Below, one piece after another: positions 1-9,105 of a DNA stretch of 64,000 nucleotides (position 1 is its first letter; each line of letters begins with the position of its first letter). The translations under genes and the position numbers were made by a program. Origin of the DNA: Microbacterium binotii (lineage in GTDB: Bacteria > Actinomycetota > Actinomycetes > Actinomycetales > Microbacteriaceae); contig NZ_CP090347.1 of NCBI RefSeq assembly GCF_021398715.1, positions 2,666,001-2,730,000 on the forward strand, read 5' to 3'. The notes under the pieces were generated by a model, which searched no databases, had not been told where the DNA came from, and saw only the letters and a program-made list of their open reading frames with translations.

Positions 1-21
1 TTCGCCTCTTCCCACCATTGG

Positions 22-82
22 TCTGCAAACGTTGGTCAGAACGTAGCACGCAGCGGCGAGCCTCTGCAAACGTTGGTCAGAA
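22..82 (-). promoter_or_regulatory. Pair of identical 20-bp operator-like repeats
   Basis: An identical 20-bp sequence occurs at 22-41 and 63-82, so the two copies are 41 bp apart, close to four helical turns. Each carries an AACGTT core flanked by C/G, the CpG-centred half-palindrome usual for LacI-family operators. On the minus strand TTGCAG (within 63-68) and TACGTT (39-44) are separated by 18 nt and could be -35 and -10 elements. The neighbouring LacI-family gene ends at 140, so a leftward gene beyond the window edge is the likely target. Regulator assignment is inference. Confidence 0.5.
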
Positions 83-139
83 TCGTGTCAGCGGGCGCGC
101 TACAGCACCCCACGACGTCGAGACGCGCGAGGTCGGCGC

Positions 140-1150
140 TCAGCGGGCGCTTGCGGCACTCTCGCGCACGACGAGGCGCGGGAGCACCGCAGAGTCCTCC
201 GGCGCGCGCCCGCTGAGCATCCACTCCTCCAGCAGGGCGAAGGTGCGCCGTCCGAGATCGGTGAAATCCTGCGCCACGGTCGTCAAGGCGGGCACCCACA
301 TCTGTGCGAAGGGCTGATCGTCGAAGCCGACGACGCTCACGTCGTCGGGCACCCGGCGTCCCCGCTCCTGCAGCGCCCGTGCTGCACCGATGGCCAGCTC
401 GTCGTTGCCGCACAGGAGGGCCGTGACGGCGGGGTCGTCCGCGATGGTCAGCGTGGCCTCGTAGCCCGACATCGGCGAGTACGCCGCGCGCACGACGGCG
501 GGGACCGGCGCGCCTGCCTCCTCGAGCGCGCGTCGCCATCCCCACTCGCGTCCGGTGCCGGCACGGGTCGCGGGGATGGCCAGATGGTGCACCGTGCGGT
601 GCCCGAGCGAGAGAAGGTAGCGCGTCGCCTCGTACCCGCCGGCCTCGTCGTCGAGGAACGCGTGCGGCCGGTCGCCCCGAGCCCGCCGCGCACCCGCGGC
701 AGCCACGACCGGGAGATTCTCGGGCATGGCGTCGAGGGTCGCGACACCGACCTCGTCGAACTCGATGACGATCGCTCCCGCGAGTGGTTGCGACAGCGTC
801 GATGCGATCGCCCGCTGGATCGCAGACTCGTCGTCGCTCTCCACGACCGCGATGAGGATGACGTAGTCCGCCGCCCGCGCGGCCTCCTCGATGCCCTGCA
901 GTGTCGCCGCGTATCCGAACCGGATCGTGTTGCGCGCCAGCACGGCCACAGTGGACCGCTTGCCGCTGACCAGCGCCTGCGCCGCGGCGTTCGGCCGATA
1001 GTCCAGTTCCCGGACGGCGGCCATCACCTTCTCGCGCAGCCGCGCGCTGACGGGCGTGCGCCCCGAGATCACCCGCGACACCGTCGAGACGCTCACGCCG
1101 GCGCGTGCAGCCACGTCGATGAGGCCGGCCGGGCGATGCTCGAAGGTCAT
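140..1150 (-). CDS. LacI-family transcriptional repressor
   Basis: This 336-residue DNA-binding regulator has a typical LacI helix-turn-helix at residues 8-30 (DVAARAGVSVSTVSRVISG), a hinge ending near YRPNAAAQAL, and a periplasmic-binding-protein-like effector domain to the C-terminus (VVGFDDQPFAQM, LTTVAQDF). Length and domain order are normal for the family, whose members usually sense sugars. The ATG at 1150 is chosen; a GTG two codons upstream also exists. TAGCCT lies 6 nt before that GTG, so a leaderless message is possible. Its own probable sites lie just downstream at 22-82. The effector sugar cannot be told from sequence. Confidence 0.9.
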   Translation of the reverse strand: MTFEHRPAGLIDVAARAGVSVSTVSRVISGRTPVSARLREKVMAAVRELDYRPNAAAQALVSGKRSTVAVLARNTIRFGYAATLQGIEEAARAADYVILIAVVESDDESAIQRAIASTLSQPLAGAIVIEFDEVGVATLDAMPENLPVVAAAGARRARGDRPHAFLDDEAGGYEATRYLLSLGHRTVHHLAIPATRAGTGREWGWRRALEEAGAPVPAVVRAAYSPMSGYEATLTIADDPAVTALLCGNDELAIGAARALQERGRRVPDDVSVVGFDDQPFAQMWVPALTTVAQDFTDLGRRTFALLEEWMLSGRAPEDSAVLPRLVVRESAASAR

Positions 1151-1248
1151 CCCCACAGGCTAGCCACGTGGATCGGCGCCGACCGCATCCGCGCCGGTGC
1201 GGATTCGGCGGCGCCGGCGGGCACGGTGCGCTGCCGACTGCGGTCGGG

Positions 1249-1330
1249 CCGCGCCCGAACTCCTGCATATCGAGCCCCCGCGCCGCCCGCTAGCCCGACC
1301 CGCGCCGCATGCACAGGAGTTCGGGCGCCG
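1249..1330. repeat. Inverted-repeat doublet, GAACTCCTGCA family (copy 1)
   Basis: Arms at about 1251-1268 and 1309-1329 are inverted copies (GCGCCCGAACTCCTGCAT against its complement, with one extra CA in the right arm), separated by a 40-nt GC-rich loop. The same arms recur at 11023-11097 and 55857-55930. It sits in the spacer upstream of the LacI-family gene. Size and architecture resemble REP doublets (REPINs). Confidence 0.7.
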
Positions 1331-1430
1331 CGACAACGCCGCCCGCCCGGCAACGCCGCCCGCGCGGCACCCTCCCCGGCAAACGGCACCTGCGACGCAG
1401 CTCGGGTACTCCGCCCGGGCACGACGAAAC

Positions 1431-1456
1431 GGGGCGGGCCCCGAAGGACCCGCCCC
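1431..1456 (-). terminator. Intrinsic-type terminator hairpin after the YVTN surface protein
   Basis: An 11-bp GC-rich stem with one mismatch (GGGGCGGG at 1431-1438 pairs with CCCGCCCC at 1449-1456) closes a CGAA loop. It begins 17 nt past the stop codon of the minus-strand gene at 1473. No T tract follows, as is common in high-GC actinobacteria. Confidence 0.6.
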
Positions 1457-1472
1457 GCCCGTTCCGCACGAC

Positions 1473-4022
1473 TCAGGCGCGGCGGCGTGTCCGGGAGACC
1501 AGCAGCACCAGCGCCCCCACAGCGAGCAGGCCCGAGGCCAGCAGAGCCCAGGGCAGCGGGTTCACACCCGTCGCGGGCAGCGACGCGGTCACCGGCGCAC
1601 CGGGCGCGGCCACGACGAGCGCCGAGGTCGCGACGGCGGTGGACCCGTCCAAGCCGAAGCCGATGGCCACCAGGGTGTGCTCACCGGGAGCGAGGTCCGT
1701 GGGAACCGTGACCGGGAACGAAGCGGTGCCGTCGGCATCCGTCACCGCCGCACCCAGCAGGGTGGGCGTGGAGTACGCGAAGGCCTGCACGTTCGATCCC
1801 CCGAGGAAGCCGGAAGCCTCAACGGTGACCTTCTGCCCCGGCGTGACCGAGCTCACGAGGTTGCCCGACGCGTCCACGAAGCGCACGCTCGTGCCTGCGG
1901 TCGCCGCGGGCACCGTCTCGGGCGCCGCACTGGAGAGCACGGATGCGGATGCGGACACCGCCGGCTCGGCCGATCCGACCGACGTGGACGCCACGACCGA
2001 GAAGGTCATCGCTCCGGCCGGAAGACCCGTGATCACGCACGAGGTCTCGGTGGTGGTGCAGCTCTGGCCGCTCGGCACAGCGGTGACGGTGTAGCTGACG
2101 GGACCCGCGCCGCCGTCGTCCTCGGATGCGGGCCACGAGACGAACGCCTGGAAGGCGCCCGGCACCACGTTCACGGTGCCGGGGGCCGAGGGCGCGACGG
2201 CGTCGATGCGGATCTTGACCGTCGACGTCGCGGTGCCCGCCTCGGCACCGGTGGCGGTGATGGTGAAGGTCGTCTTGTCGATCGCGTCGCCCGTCGGGGT
2301 TCCGCTGATCACGCCGGTGCTCGCGTCGAGCGACAGTCCGGCGGGCAGGGAGGGCACCACGGTGTAGGCGACGTCACCGGCGAAGCCGGTCGCGGTCAGC
2401 GCCGACGTCGGCTCGATGGCCTGCCCGTGCACGGCGGCGAGCGGCTGATCGGACGGAGAGAGCCCCGCCACCACGATCCCGAACTGCTGCGACGCGGTGA
2501 ACGTGCCGTCGCTCGCGATGAGCGTGAACACGGTGCGCTCGATCGCCTCACGCGGCGTTCCGAAGATCACGCCGGTGGCGGCGTCCAGCGTGAGGCCGTT
2601 CGGCAGCGCCGGCTCGACCGAGTAGGCGACGGAGCCCGGGAAGCCGGATGCGGTGGGGGCCGGCGTCGCATCGATGGCCGTTCCGCGCGTCGCCTGGACG
2701 ATGGACGTGGCCAGCGCGAGGGCGGGCTTGATGGCCACCGAGATCGTCGCCGTCGCCGTGGCGTCGCCATCCGTTCCGGTGATCGTGTACTCCGTCGCCG
2801 CCTGCGCGGTCGTCGGCGTGCCGCTCAGAACGCCCGTGGAGCCGTTGAAGGTCAGTCCCTGGGGTACGGCCGGGGCGATCGTGTACGTCACCGTGCCCTC
2901 GAAGTTCTCCGCCGTCAACGCGGAGGATGCGGGCATCGCCCTGCCGACGGTAGCGTTCAGCGTCTGGGTCGCGGGCGAGATCTCGGGCCGTGCGACGAGC
3001 GAGATGACGGACACAGTGCTGGTGTTCTGGCTCCCGACATACGCGGTCGTGCTGTCGGGCGACACGGCGAGCTCGTAGGGGCCGGAACCGACGAAGACGG
3101 TGGCTCGCGTGTCGGTGTCGGCGGTGTCGATGACGGTCACGGTCGACGCGACGTAGCTGGCCACGAGCACGTGAGCCCCGTCCGGCGTCACCGCGACGCC
3201 GTAGGGCAGCCGGCCCACGGTGAGGTCCGCGGTCTTCGTCAACGCGACGGTGTCGATGACGCTCAGGGTGTCGGTGCCGCCGTTGGTGACGTAGGCGCGG
3301 GTGTTGTCGGGGGAGATCGCGACGCGGCGGGGGCCGTCTCCCACGGGGATCCGCGCGATCTCCTGCTGCGAGGCGAGATCGACGACGGAGAGGTCCTCGG
3401 ACTCGTGGTTCACGACGTACAGCCGCTTGCCGTCGGGAGAGACGGTGACGCCCCAGGGCAGGGAGCCGGTGAGCGTCGGAACCGTGCCGATCTGCGCGTT
3501 CGTCGCGGTGTCGATGACCGAGACCGAGCCGCCGTTGGCCGTGTACACCCGTGAACCGTCGGGCGAGATGGCGATGCCACGGGGGCTGTAGCCCGTGTAG
3601 CCGGTCACGTTGCCGATCAGCGTGTTGTCGACGAGGTCGAAGACCTTGATGGCGCCGCCGCTCCAGTCGGCGGTGTAGGCGCGAGTGCGATCGGGGGTGA
3701 CGACGATACCCATCATCGCCGCGCCACCGGCGATGGTGGTCTGCAGCTTCTGCTCAGCGGTGTCGATGATCGACACGCCCTGCGACGCGTAGCTCGCGGT
3801 GTAGACGCGCGACCCGTCGGCCGAGATGGTGAGCGCAGTCGGCGTCGAGCCGACGGCGATGGTGGCCGTCACCTCGGGGGCGAGCCCCGCGGCGTACGCC
3901 GGAGTCGCCGCGAGCGCGGCGGATGCGGCCAGAGCTGCCGTCGTGACGCCGGCCGCGACGCGCCGCCATGCGCGGCGCCGAGGGGCGCGCGCGAGCACGC
4001 CGGGAAGGGGTGTATCAGTCAT
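1473..4022 (-). CDS. Wall-anchored YVTN beta-propeller/Ig-like surface protein
   Basis: This 849-residue secreted protein has a signal peptide ending at AYA (residue 44). Seven YVTN-type beta-propeller blades follow (about 50-345, each with a motif like VYTANGGSVSVIDT). Next come three putative Ig (He_PIG) domains marked by G(V/T)(L/I)xGTP, a fibronectin type III domain near residues 605-690, and one more Ig-like domain. The C-terminus is a sorting signal: LPATG, hydrophobic helix, RTRRRA. Sortase attachment to peptidoglycan is therefore expected, though no sortase gene is in the window. The gene stands alone between two long spacers. A role in adhesion or cell-surface scaffolding is inferred. 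Confidence 0.9.
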   Translation of the reverse strand: MTDTPLPGVLARAPRRRAWRRVAAGVTTAALAASAALAATPAYAAGLAPEVTATIAVGSTPTALTISADGSRVYTASYASQGVSIIDTAEQKLQTTIAGGAAMMGIVVTPDRTRAYTADWSGGAIKVFDLVDNTLIGNVTGYTGYSPRGIAISPDGSRVYTANGGSVSVIDTATNAQIGTVPTLTGSLPWGVTVSPDGKRLYVVNHESEDLSVVDLASQQEIARIPVGDGPRRVAISPDNTRAYVTNGGTDTLSVIDTVALTKTADLTVGRLPYGVAVTPDGAHVLVASYVASTVTVIDTADTDTRATVFVGSGPYELAVSPDSTTAYVGSQNTSTVSVISLVARPEISPATQTLNATVGRAMPASSALTAENFEGTVTYTIAPAVPQGLTFNGSTGVLSGTPTTAQAATEYTITGTDGDATATATISVAIKPALALATSIVQATRGTAIDATPAPTASGFPGSVAYSVEPALPNGLTLDAATGVIFGTPREAIERTVFTLIASDGTFTASQQFGIVVAGLSPSDQPLAAVHGQAIEPTSALTATGFAGDVAYTVVPSLPAGLSLDASTGVISGTPTGDAIDKTTFTITATGAEAGTATSTVKIRIDAVAPSAPGTVNVVPGAFQAFVSWPASEDDGGAGPVSYTVTAVPSGQSCTTTETSCVITGLPAGAMTFSVVASTSVGSAEPAVSASASVLSSAAPETVPAATAGTSVRFVDASGNLVSSVTPGQKVTVEASGFLGGSNVQAFAYSTPTLLGAAVTDADGTASFPVTVPTDLAPGEHTLVAIGFGLDGSTAVATSALVVAAPGAPVTASLPATGVNPLPWALLASGLLAVGALVLLVSRTRRRA

Positions 4023-4420
4023 TGGAGCCTCTCGATCCCGGGCGCGCGTGTAGGAAGAGAAGTGCGCGCAGGGTGTCTTCCGACACTACGAGCGAGTTGC
4101 TCCGCGTCCGTCACCGGCGGCGAGGCATCGCGTAGAACTGCTCAGTCCACCCGCTGTCCACCTGCGGTTCACCGTGCCGCACGATCGCCGACGTCTGCAC
4201 GACCGATCGCCCACGGCATGCCTCAGCATCCACACGGAGTCCCACCCGCACCACCGATCGTGCAGACGTCGCCGCATGGCTGCAAACCTGCCCGGACCCG
4301 ACGGGCCACACTTCTCCGCATCCGCCACAGTCATTGCCTGGCGCACCTGCGCAAACGCGTCGCATCTGCGCACGTGCGACGCAATTCGGGCACCCGAGAG
4401 GGGTGCCCCCGACGCAGCAC
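4023..4420. other. 400-bp spacer with several inverted repeats
   Basis: No convincing gene is seen. It holds a 14-bp inverted pair at 4189-4202 and 4258-4271 (CGACGTCTGCACGA and complement), a divergent relative of the GAACTCCTGCA doublets. An 8-bp stem lies at 4357-4364/4375-4382. A 16-nt motif CGTAGAACTGCTCAGT at 4131-4146 recurs at 50087-50102. Confidence 0.5.
4388..4408 (-). terminator. Terminator hairpin of the siderophore operon
   Basis: GGGCACCC at 4388-4395 pairs with GGGTGCCC at 4401-4408 around a GAGAG loop. It lies 12 nt beyond the stop of the siderophore-interacting protein, the last gene of the leftward operon. Confidence 0.6.
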
Positions 4421-5245
4421 CTACCCGACGAGCGGGCCCCCGAGCTTCCAGTACCCGAGGAACGAGACACGATCCTTCGGCACCCCGCGCTCGGCGGTGA
4501 GGTGGCGACGGATGCGGGTGACGGCCCCCGCCTCGCCTGCCAGCCACACGTACTCGGCGTCCGCCACCGCCGTCTCCCGCACGGCCGCCTCGAGCGCCTC
4601 GCCGGCGACCGCCGCGCGCGGCACGAGCCGCACCTGCGCGCCGGCCGGCGCCTCGGCGCTCACGATGTCGTCGCGCACGTCCGCCGCCTCCAGCAGCACG
4701 TCCGCGCGGCCTCCCTCGGGCAGGGTGCGCAGGATGTTGGCGATCGCCGGGAAGGCGGTCTCGTCACCCGCCAGCAGCCACCGCGTGGCCCCGGGAGGCG
4801 GCTGCCAGTGCAGACCGTAGCCGGTCCATCCGTTGCGCCGGTCGGGTCCGGTGATCCACAGGCGCTCCCCCGGCGCCACTCGCGCAGCCCACGCGGATGC
4901 GGGACCGGGCGGCTCGTGCAGCAGCACATCCACGTCGATCTCGCCCTGCTCCGGTCGGATCGCCGACGGCGTGTACGTCCGCAGCACGTTGCGCTCGGCC
5001 TCGGGCAGCGCCTTCCAACGGGCGTACCACTGGGACGGATGCGGGGTGGGCTCCGCCATGAGACCGAAGTCGGCGAGTCCCCCGTCCGGCAGCGGCAGCA
5101 CGAGTTTGATCCGCTGATCCAGGCCCCACGGGGCGAAGTCGCGGAGCTCGGGCGCTCGGAGCGTGAGCCGCCGCCACGCCGGCGTGATCGCGCGCGCCTC
5201 GGCCACGGTCACGGCGAAGGCGCTGTACTCCCAGGGCCGCATCAT
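4421..5245 (-). CDS. Siderophore-interacting protein (ferric-siderophore reductase, ViuB family)
   Basis: This 274-residue cytosolic flavoprotein is expected to reduce ferric siderophores and release Fe(II). The FAD-binding signature RTYTPS is at residues 89-94, the NAD(P)-binding stretch GDETAFPAI at 160-168, and the family-typical FLGYWKLG end is present. Length matches the family (about 250-290). Its ATG overlaps the stop of the ABC ATPase gene by 4 nt (ATGA), so it is translationally coupled as the last gene of the uptake operon. A preceding IdeR-like box suggests iron repression. Confidence 0.92.
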   Translation of the reverse strand: MMRPWEYSAFAVTVAEARAITPAWRRLTLRAPELRDFAPWGLDQRIKLVLPLPDGGLADFGLMAEPTPHPSQWYARWKALPEAERNVLRTYTPSAIRPEQGEIDVDVLLHEPPGPASAWAARVAPGERLWITGPDRRNGWTGYGLHWQPPPGATRWLLAGDETAFPAIANILRTLPEGGRADVLLEAADVRDDIVSAEAPAGAQVRLVPRAAVAGEALEAAVRETAVADAEYVWLAGEAGAVTRIRRHLTAERGVPKDRVSFLGYWKLGGPLVG

Positions 5246-6045
5246 GCACCCCCGAGCGGCACGACGAGGGGTCCGCCGGTCACCGGGTCGGCGATCACCA
5301 TGTTGGGCAGGCCGAAGACCTGCTCGACCCGCTCACTGGTCACGACCTCGGCGGGCGTCCCCTCGGCGACGATGGCGCCGTCGCGCATGGCGACGATGTG
5401 GCTGGCGTAGCGGGCGGCGTGGTTCAGATCGTGCAGCACGGCGACGATCGTGCGCCCCGCGCGGTTCAGCCGCCCGAAGAGCTCCATGAGCTCCACCTGA
5501 TGCGCGATGTCGAGGAAGGTGGTGGGCTCGTCGAGCAGCAGCAGGTCCGTCTGCTGCGCGAGCACCATCGCGACCCAGACCCGCTGGCGCTGCCCGCCCG
5601 AGAGCTCGTCGACCGGGCGCGGGGCGAGCTCGCGGGTACCCGTCGCGTCGAGCGCCTCGTCGACCGCGCGCTCGTCCGCATCCGACCACCGCCGGATGAG
5701 GCCCTGATGCGGGTAGCGTCCGCGGGCGACGAGGTCGGCGACCGTGATCCCCTCCGGGGCGATCGCGGTCTGCGGGAGGAGCCCCAGCCGCCGGGCGACC
5801 TCTTTCGCGGGGTAGGCGGAGATCGCCCTCCCGTCGAGCACGACGCTTCCGGACTGCGGCGCGAGCAGGCGCGAGAGCCCCCGCAGCAGCGTTGACTTGC
5901 CGCACGCGTTGGGGCCGATGATCACCGTGAACGAGCCGTCGGGAATGCTCACGGTGAGATCGGACAGCACCGTCCGGCGGTCGTACGCGAGACTCACCCT
6001 GTCGGCTGTGAGGCGAGGGTCGGACGGATGCGGGGACTCAGGCAC
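5242..6045 (-). CDS. Iron-siderophore ABC transporter ATP-binding protein (FecE/FepC type)
   Basis: This 267-residue ATPase energises siderophore import. With the GTG start at 6045, Walker A GPNACGKST is at residues 44-52 (Ala replaces the usual Gly), signature LSGGQRQR at 148-155 and Walker B LLLLDEP at 168-174. The GTG is preferred over an ATG at 6111 because AGGAG stands 10 nt before it and it overlaps the permease by only 8 nt, whereas the ATG would overlap by 74 nt. It sits between the second permease and the reductase of the operon. Confidence 0.93.
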   Translation of the reverse strand: MPESPHPSDPRLTADRVSLAYDRRTVLSDLTVSIPDGSFTVIIGPNACGKSTLLRGLSRLLAPQSGSVVLDGRAISAYPAKEVARRLGLLPQTAIAPEGITVADLVARGRYPHQGLIRRWSDADERAVDEALDATGTRELAPRPVDELSGGQRQRVWVAMVLAQQTDLLLLDEPTTFLDIAHQVELMELFGRLNRAGRTIVAVLHDLNHAARYASHIVAMRDGAIVAEGTPAEVVTSERVEQVFGLPNMVIADPVTGGPLVVPLGGA

Positions 6046-7087
6046 GGCGACGGATCTCCTGGATGATCGTGACGACGAGGTAGATGCCGCCCAGTGTGAC
6101 GGTGACGACACCGGCGGGCACCACGACGGGAAGCAGATGCTGCGCCATCACGTCGGAGGCGAGCAGCAGCAGCGCGCCGACGAGGGCGGCGAGCGTCAGA
6201 GAGAGGTAAGGCGTGCGCGCGAGACGCCGCGCGATCTGCGGCGCCGCGAGCGCGATGAAGGCGATGGGGCCGACCACGGCGGTGGCGATCGAGACGAGGC
6301 CGACTCCCAGCAGAAGTGCCGCGCTGCGCACGAGGGCGGGGCGCGCCCCGGTCGCGGCGGCGACGTCGTCGCCGAGGTCGAGCTGGCGCAGACGGGGCAC
6401 GAGCACCGCGGCGCCGACGAGCAGCGGCACGGCGCAGGCGAGCGCGCCGCCGAGCGGCGCGGCGGTGATGCCGTTCAGCGAGCCGGCTCCCCAGGCGGAC
6501 GCGAACATCGCGGTCTCGAGCTCGACCTGCAGCAGCATCCACGTGTTGAGCGAGGCGAGCATGGCCGAGATGCCGATGCCGATCACGATGAGCCGGAAGC
6601 CCTGCACGCCGCCGCGTCGGGCGAGCCCGCCGATCACGAGCGCGACGCTCACGCCGCCGACGACGGCACCGATGGTCAGCGCGGGCCAGCTGCTCGAGAC
6701 GAGGGTCAGGGTGAGCAGCATGCCGGCGAACGCGCCGTTGGACAGGCCCAGGATGTCGGGGCTCGCGAGCGGATTGCGTGTGACGGTCTGGAAGAGCGCG
6801 CCGCTGACGGCGAGCAGCGCCCCGAGCGCGACGGCCGCGAGCGTGCGCGGCAGCCGCCACTCGAGCACGACGGTGCGATCCAGTTCCGTCCCGCCGCCCG
6901 CGAACGCGGTGAGCACCTGCGCGGGATCGAGCGCGTACGAGCCGAGACCGACCGAGACGACGGCGAGCAGGGTCACGGCCGCGGCGAGCGCGATCCCCAC
7001 GACCACGCTCCGCGCGCGCAGGCGGATGCGGTATCCCCCGAATCCGGCCTCGAACCGGCGGTAGCCGGCATCCGTGAGCGCACTCAT
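6038..7087 (-). CDS. FecCD-family iron-siderophore permease (second subunit)
   Basis: This 349-residue integral membrane subunit has the FecCD signature (WRLPRTLAAVALGALLAVSG followed by FQTVTRNPLASPDILGLSNG) and about nine to ten hydrophobic segments. It should pair with the permease encoded immediately upstream to form the channel used by the FecE-type ATPase. The ATG at 7087 overlaps the stop of that permease by 4 nt. Substrate is a ferric siderophore by family and context; which one is unknown. Confidence 0.93.
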   Translation of the reverse strand: MSALTDAGYRRFEAGFGGYRIRLRARSVVVGIALAAAVTLLAVVSVGLGSYALDPAQVLTAFAGGGTELDRTVVLEWRLPRTLAAVALGALLAVSGALFQTVTRNPLASPDILGLSNGAFAGMLLTLTLVSSSWPALTIGAVVGGVSVALVIGGLARRGGVQGFRLIVIGIGISAMLASLNTWMLLQVELETAMFASAWGAGSLNGITAAPLGGALACAVPLLVGAAVLVPRLRQLDLGDDVAAATGARPALVRSAALLLGVGLVSIATAVVGPIAFIALAAPQIARRLARTPYLSLTLAALVGALLLLASDVMAQHLLPVVVPAGVVTVTLGGIYLVVTIIQEIRRRA

Positions 7088-8127
7088 CCGAGCCCGCTCA
7101 CGCGGCGGCGCATCGCCAGAGCGATGAGCACGGGAGCGCCGACGAAGGCGGTGACGATGCCCGCGGGCATCTCGGCGGGGGCGATGAGCACGCGCCCGAG
7201 CACGTCGGCGGCGAGCACGACAACGGGTGCGAGCACGACCGAGACGCCGAGGATGACGCGCTGGTCGACGCCGAACACCCACCGTGCGACGTGGGGCACC
7301 ATGAGCCCGACGAACGCGATCGGTCCGACGAGCGCCGTGGCCGAGCCCGCGAGGAGCGTGACGGCGATGACCACGAAGACACGGATGCGGCGTACGTTCG
7401 CTCCGTGGGACCGGGCCACGTCGTCGCCGAGGGCCAGCGCGTTGAGCCCCGGCGCGACGGCGAACGCGATGACCAGTCCCACCCCGATGAAGGGGACGAT
7501 CGCGACGAGCGCGTCGGCTCCGGCGCCGAGCAGGCTCCCGGCGTGCCAGCTGCGCATGGCGTCGAAGGCATCGGGATTGCTGAGCGTCATCCCGGTGACG
7601 AGCCCCGAGAACACGGCGCCCAGCGCGACGCCGGCCAGGGTGAGGCGGATCGGGTCGGCGCCCCCGCGTCCCGACGATCCGATGACGTACACGCCCAGCG
7701 TCACGACGAGCGCCCCGGCGAAGGCCAGCCAGACGAAGGATGCGGGATCGCGCATCCCGAGGAACGCCACGCCGAGCGCGACGGCGAACGCCGCCCCCGC
7801 GTTGACGCCGAGGATGCCGGGGTCGGCGAGCGGGTTGCGCGTGAAGGCCTGGATCAGAGCCCCTGCCACGCCGAGAGCCGCCCCCGCGGCGAGGCCGGCG
7901 AGGGTGCGCGGCACCCGCAGCTGCCACACGATGTACTGCGACTCGGGGGTGCCGCCGCCGGCGAGGGTGTCGACGACGACGCGGGGTGACAGGGGGTTGG
8001 CCCCGAGTGCCAGCGACAGCAGGACGGCGGCGGCGAGGGCGCCCACGAGCGCGAACGCGCCCACGGCGACGCGCAGGCTTCGAGGCCGTGCGCGCCGCCG
8101 TGAGCGGGCTGCGAGAGTGAGGGTCAC
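7084..8127 (-). CDS. FecCD-family iron-siderophore permease (first subunit)
   Basis: This 347-residue permease carries the same FecCD hallmarks (VPRTLAGLAAGAALGVAGAL, FTRNPLADPGILGVNAGAA) and multiple membrane helices. It starts with GTG, which overlaps the stop codon of the binding-protein gene (GTGA). Two different permeases in tandem, as here, form the heterodimeric channel of this ABC importer class. The arginine-rich N-terminus (ARSRRRARPRS) is cytoplasmic by the positive-inside rule. Confidence 0.93.
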   Translation of the reverse strand: MTLTLAARSRRRARPRSLRVAVGAFALVGALAAAVLLSLALGANPLSPRVVVDTLAGGGTPESQYIVWQLRVPRTLAGLAAGAALGVAGALIQAFTRNPLADPGILGVNAGAAFAVALGVAFLGMRDPASFVWLAFAGALVVTLGVYVIGSSGRGGADPIRLTLAGVALGAVFSGLVTGMTLSNPDAFDAMRSWHAGSLLGAGADALVAIVPFIGVGLVIAFAVAPGLNALALGDDVARSHGANVRRIRVFVVIAVTLLAGSATALVGPIAFVGLMVPHVARWVFGVDQRVILGVSVVLAPVVVLAADVLGRVLIAPAEMPAGIVTAFVGAPVLIALAMRRRVSGLG

Positions 8128-9053
8128 CGAGCGTTCGAGAGGTACTTCTCGATGTCGTCGAGCACCTTCATCGCGCCCTTGGGACCGACGCCGGAGACCC
8201 AGTAGCTGGTGTCGACGAGCGTGACGTCGGGGAACTCCGCGGCGTTCTGCGCGATGGCGGCGGGGATGAGCGAGGTGTCGGCGACGTCGGTGGCGGTCAC
8301 GAACACGTGGTCGGCCTTAGCCTGCAGGATGTTCTCCGGCGAGATGTCGGCCTGGATGCCGTCGGCCCAGTCCTGGTCGGGAATGGTGAAGCCGACGCAC
8401 TCGAGCAGGCTGCCCGCGAAGGATGTGGGACCGTACAGGCTCAGCGTCGTCTCGTCGCGGGGACGGATCAGCTGCGCGGTCTGGCCGTCGACGGCGTGCT
8501 CCTTGCCGATCTCGTCGCAGCGCGCGTCGACGTCGCCCAGGAGGGTCTGGACCTCGTCCTTGTGTCCCAGCGCGTCGCCGATGAGCAGCGCGTTGTCGCG
8601 CCACGGGTCGGCCTGCGTCGCGATGAAGACGGTCGGCGCGATGGCGCTGAGCTGGTCGTACAGCTTCGAGTGACGCGCCTCGGTGCCGAGGATGAGGTCG
8701 GGCTTGAGGGCGGCGATCGCCTCCAGGTCGGGCTCCGGCACGGTGCCGACCGGCTCCACGCCCGAGGCGTCGAGGTAGGCGGGGATGCCCGAGACGTTGC
8801 TCGCGACGGCCGCTCCGACGGGAGTGATGCCGAGGGCGACGGCCGTGTCGAGCTCGAGCGGCTCGAGCGTCACGACCCGCTGCGGGTCGGCGGGCACCTC
8901 GGTCGTGCCGCGGGCGTGCGTGACCTCGTGAGTGGAGGCTGCGGCGGGAGCGGATGCGGCGGGCTCGGCGGATGCGGCCGAGCAGCCGGCGAGGCCGAGG
9001 GCCGCGACCGCGGCGAGCGCGAGGGCTGCGAGGGAACGGGGACGAGCGGGCAT
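8124..9053 (-). CDS. Siderophore-binding lipoprotein (FecB/FepB type)
   Basis: This 309-residue extracytoplasmic receptor delivers ferric siderophore to the permeases. A lipobox LAGC places the acylated cysteine at residue 24, followed by a low-complexity Ala/Ser linker and a periplasmic-binding fold of the TroA/FepB type (VVTLEPLELDTAVALG, DLEAIAALKPDLILG). The ATG at 9053 is supported by AAAGG 7-8 nt upstream; longer open frames reaching 9743 run through the promoter region and are not credible. It is the first gene of a five-gene operon ending at 4421 and lies just after an IdeR-like box. Confidence 0.93.
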   Translation of the reverse strand: MPARPRSLAALALAAVAALGLAGCSAASAEPAASAPAAASTHEVTHARGTTEVPADPQRVVTLEPLELDTAVALGITPVGAAVASNVSGIPAYLDASGVEPVGTVPEPDLEAIAALKPDLILGTEARHSKLYDQLSAIAPTVFIATQADPWRDNALLIGDALGHKDEVQTLLGDVDARCDEIGKEHAVDGQTAQLIRPRDETTLSLYGPTSFAGSLLECVGFTIPDQDWADGIQADISPENILQAKADHVFVTATDVADTSLIPAAIAQNAAEFPDVTLVDTSYWVSGVGPKGAMKVLDDIEKYLSNAR

Positions 9054-9105
9054 GCGGCCGCCTTTCGGGTGGTGCGTTCGGGAACCCGCCGCCGCGCCGC
9101 GACGA

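Noticed and set aside
1197..3554. 785-residue plus-strand frame
   Set aside because: Shadow of the YVTN surface protein, composed of Arg/Gly/Asp/His repeats typical of antisense frames in GC-rich DNA.
6038..7927. 629-residue minus-strand frame spanning both permease genes
   Set aside because: Only the part from 7087 is the real second permease; the upstream part is an out-of-frame, Arg/Ala-rich shadow of the first permease.
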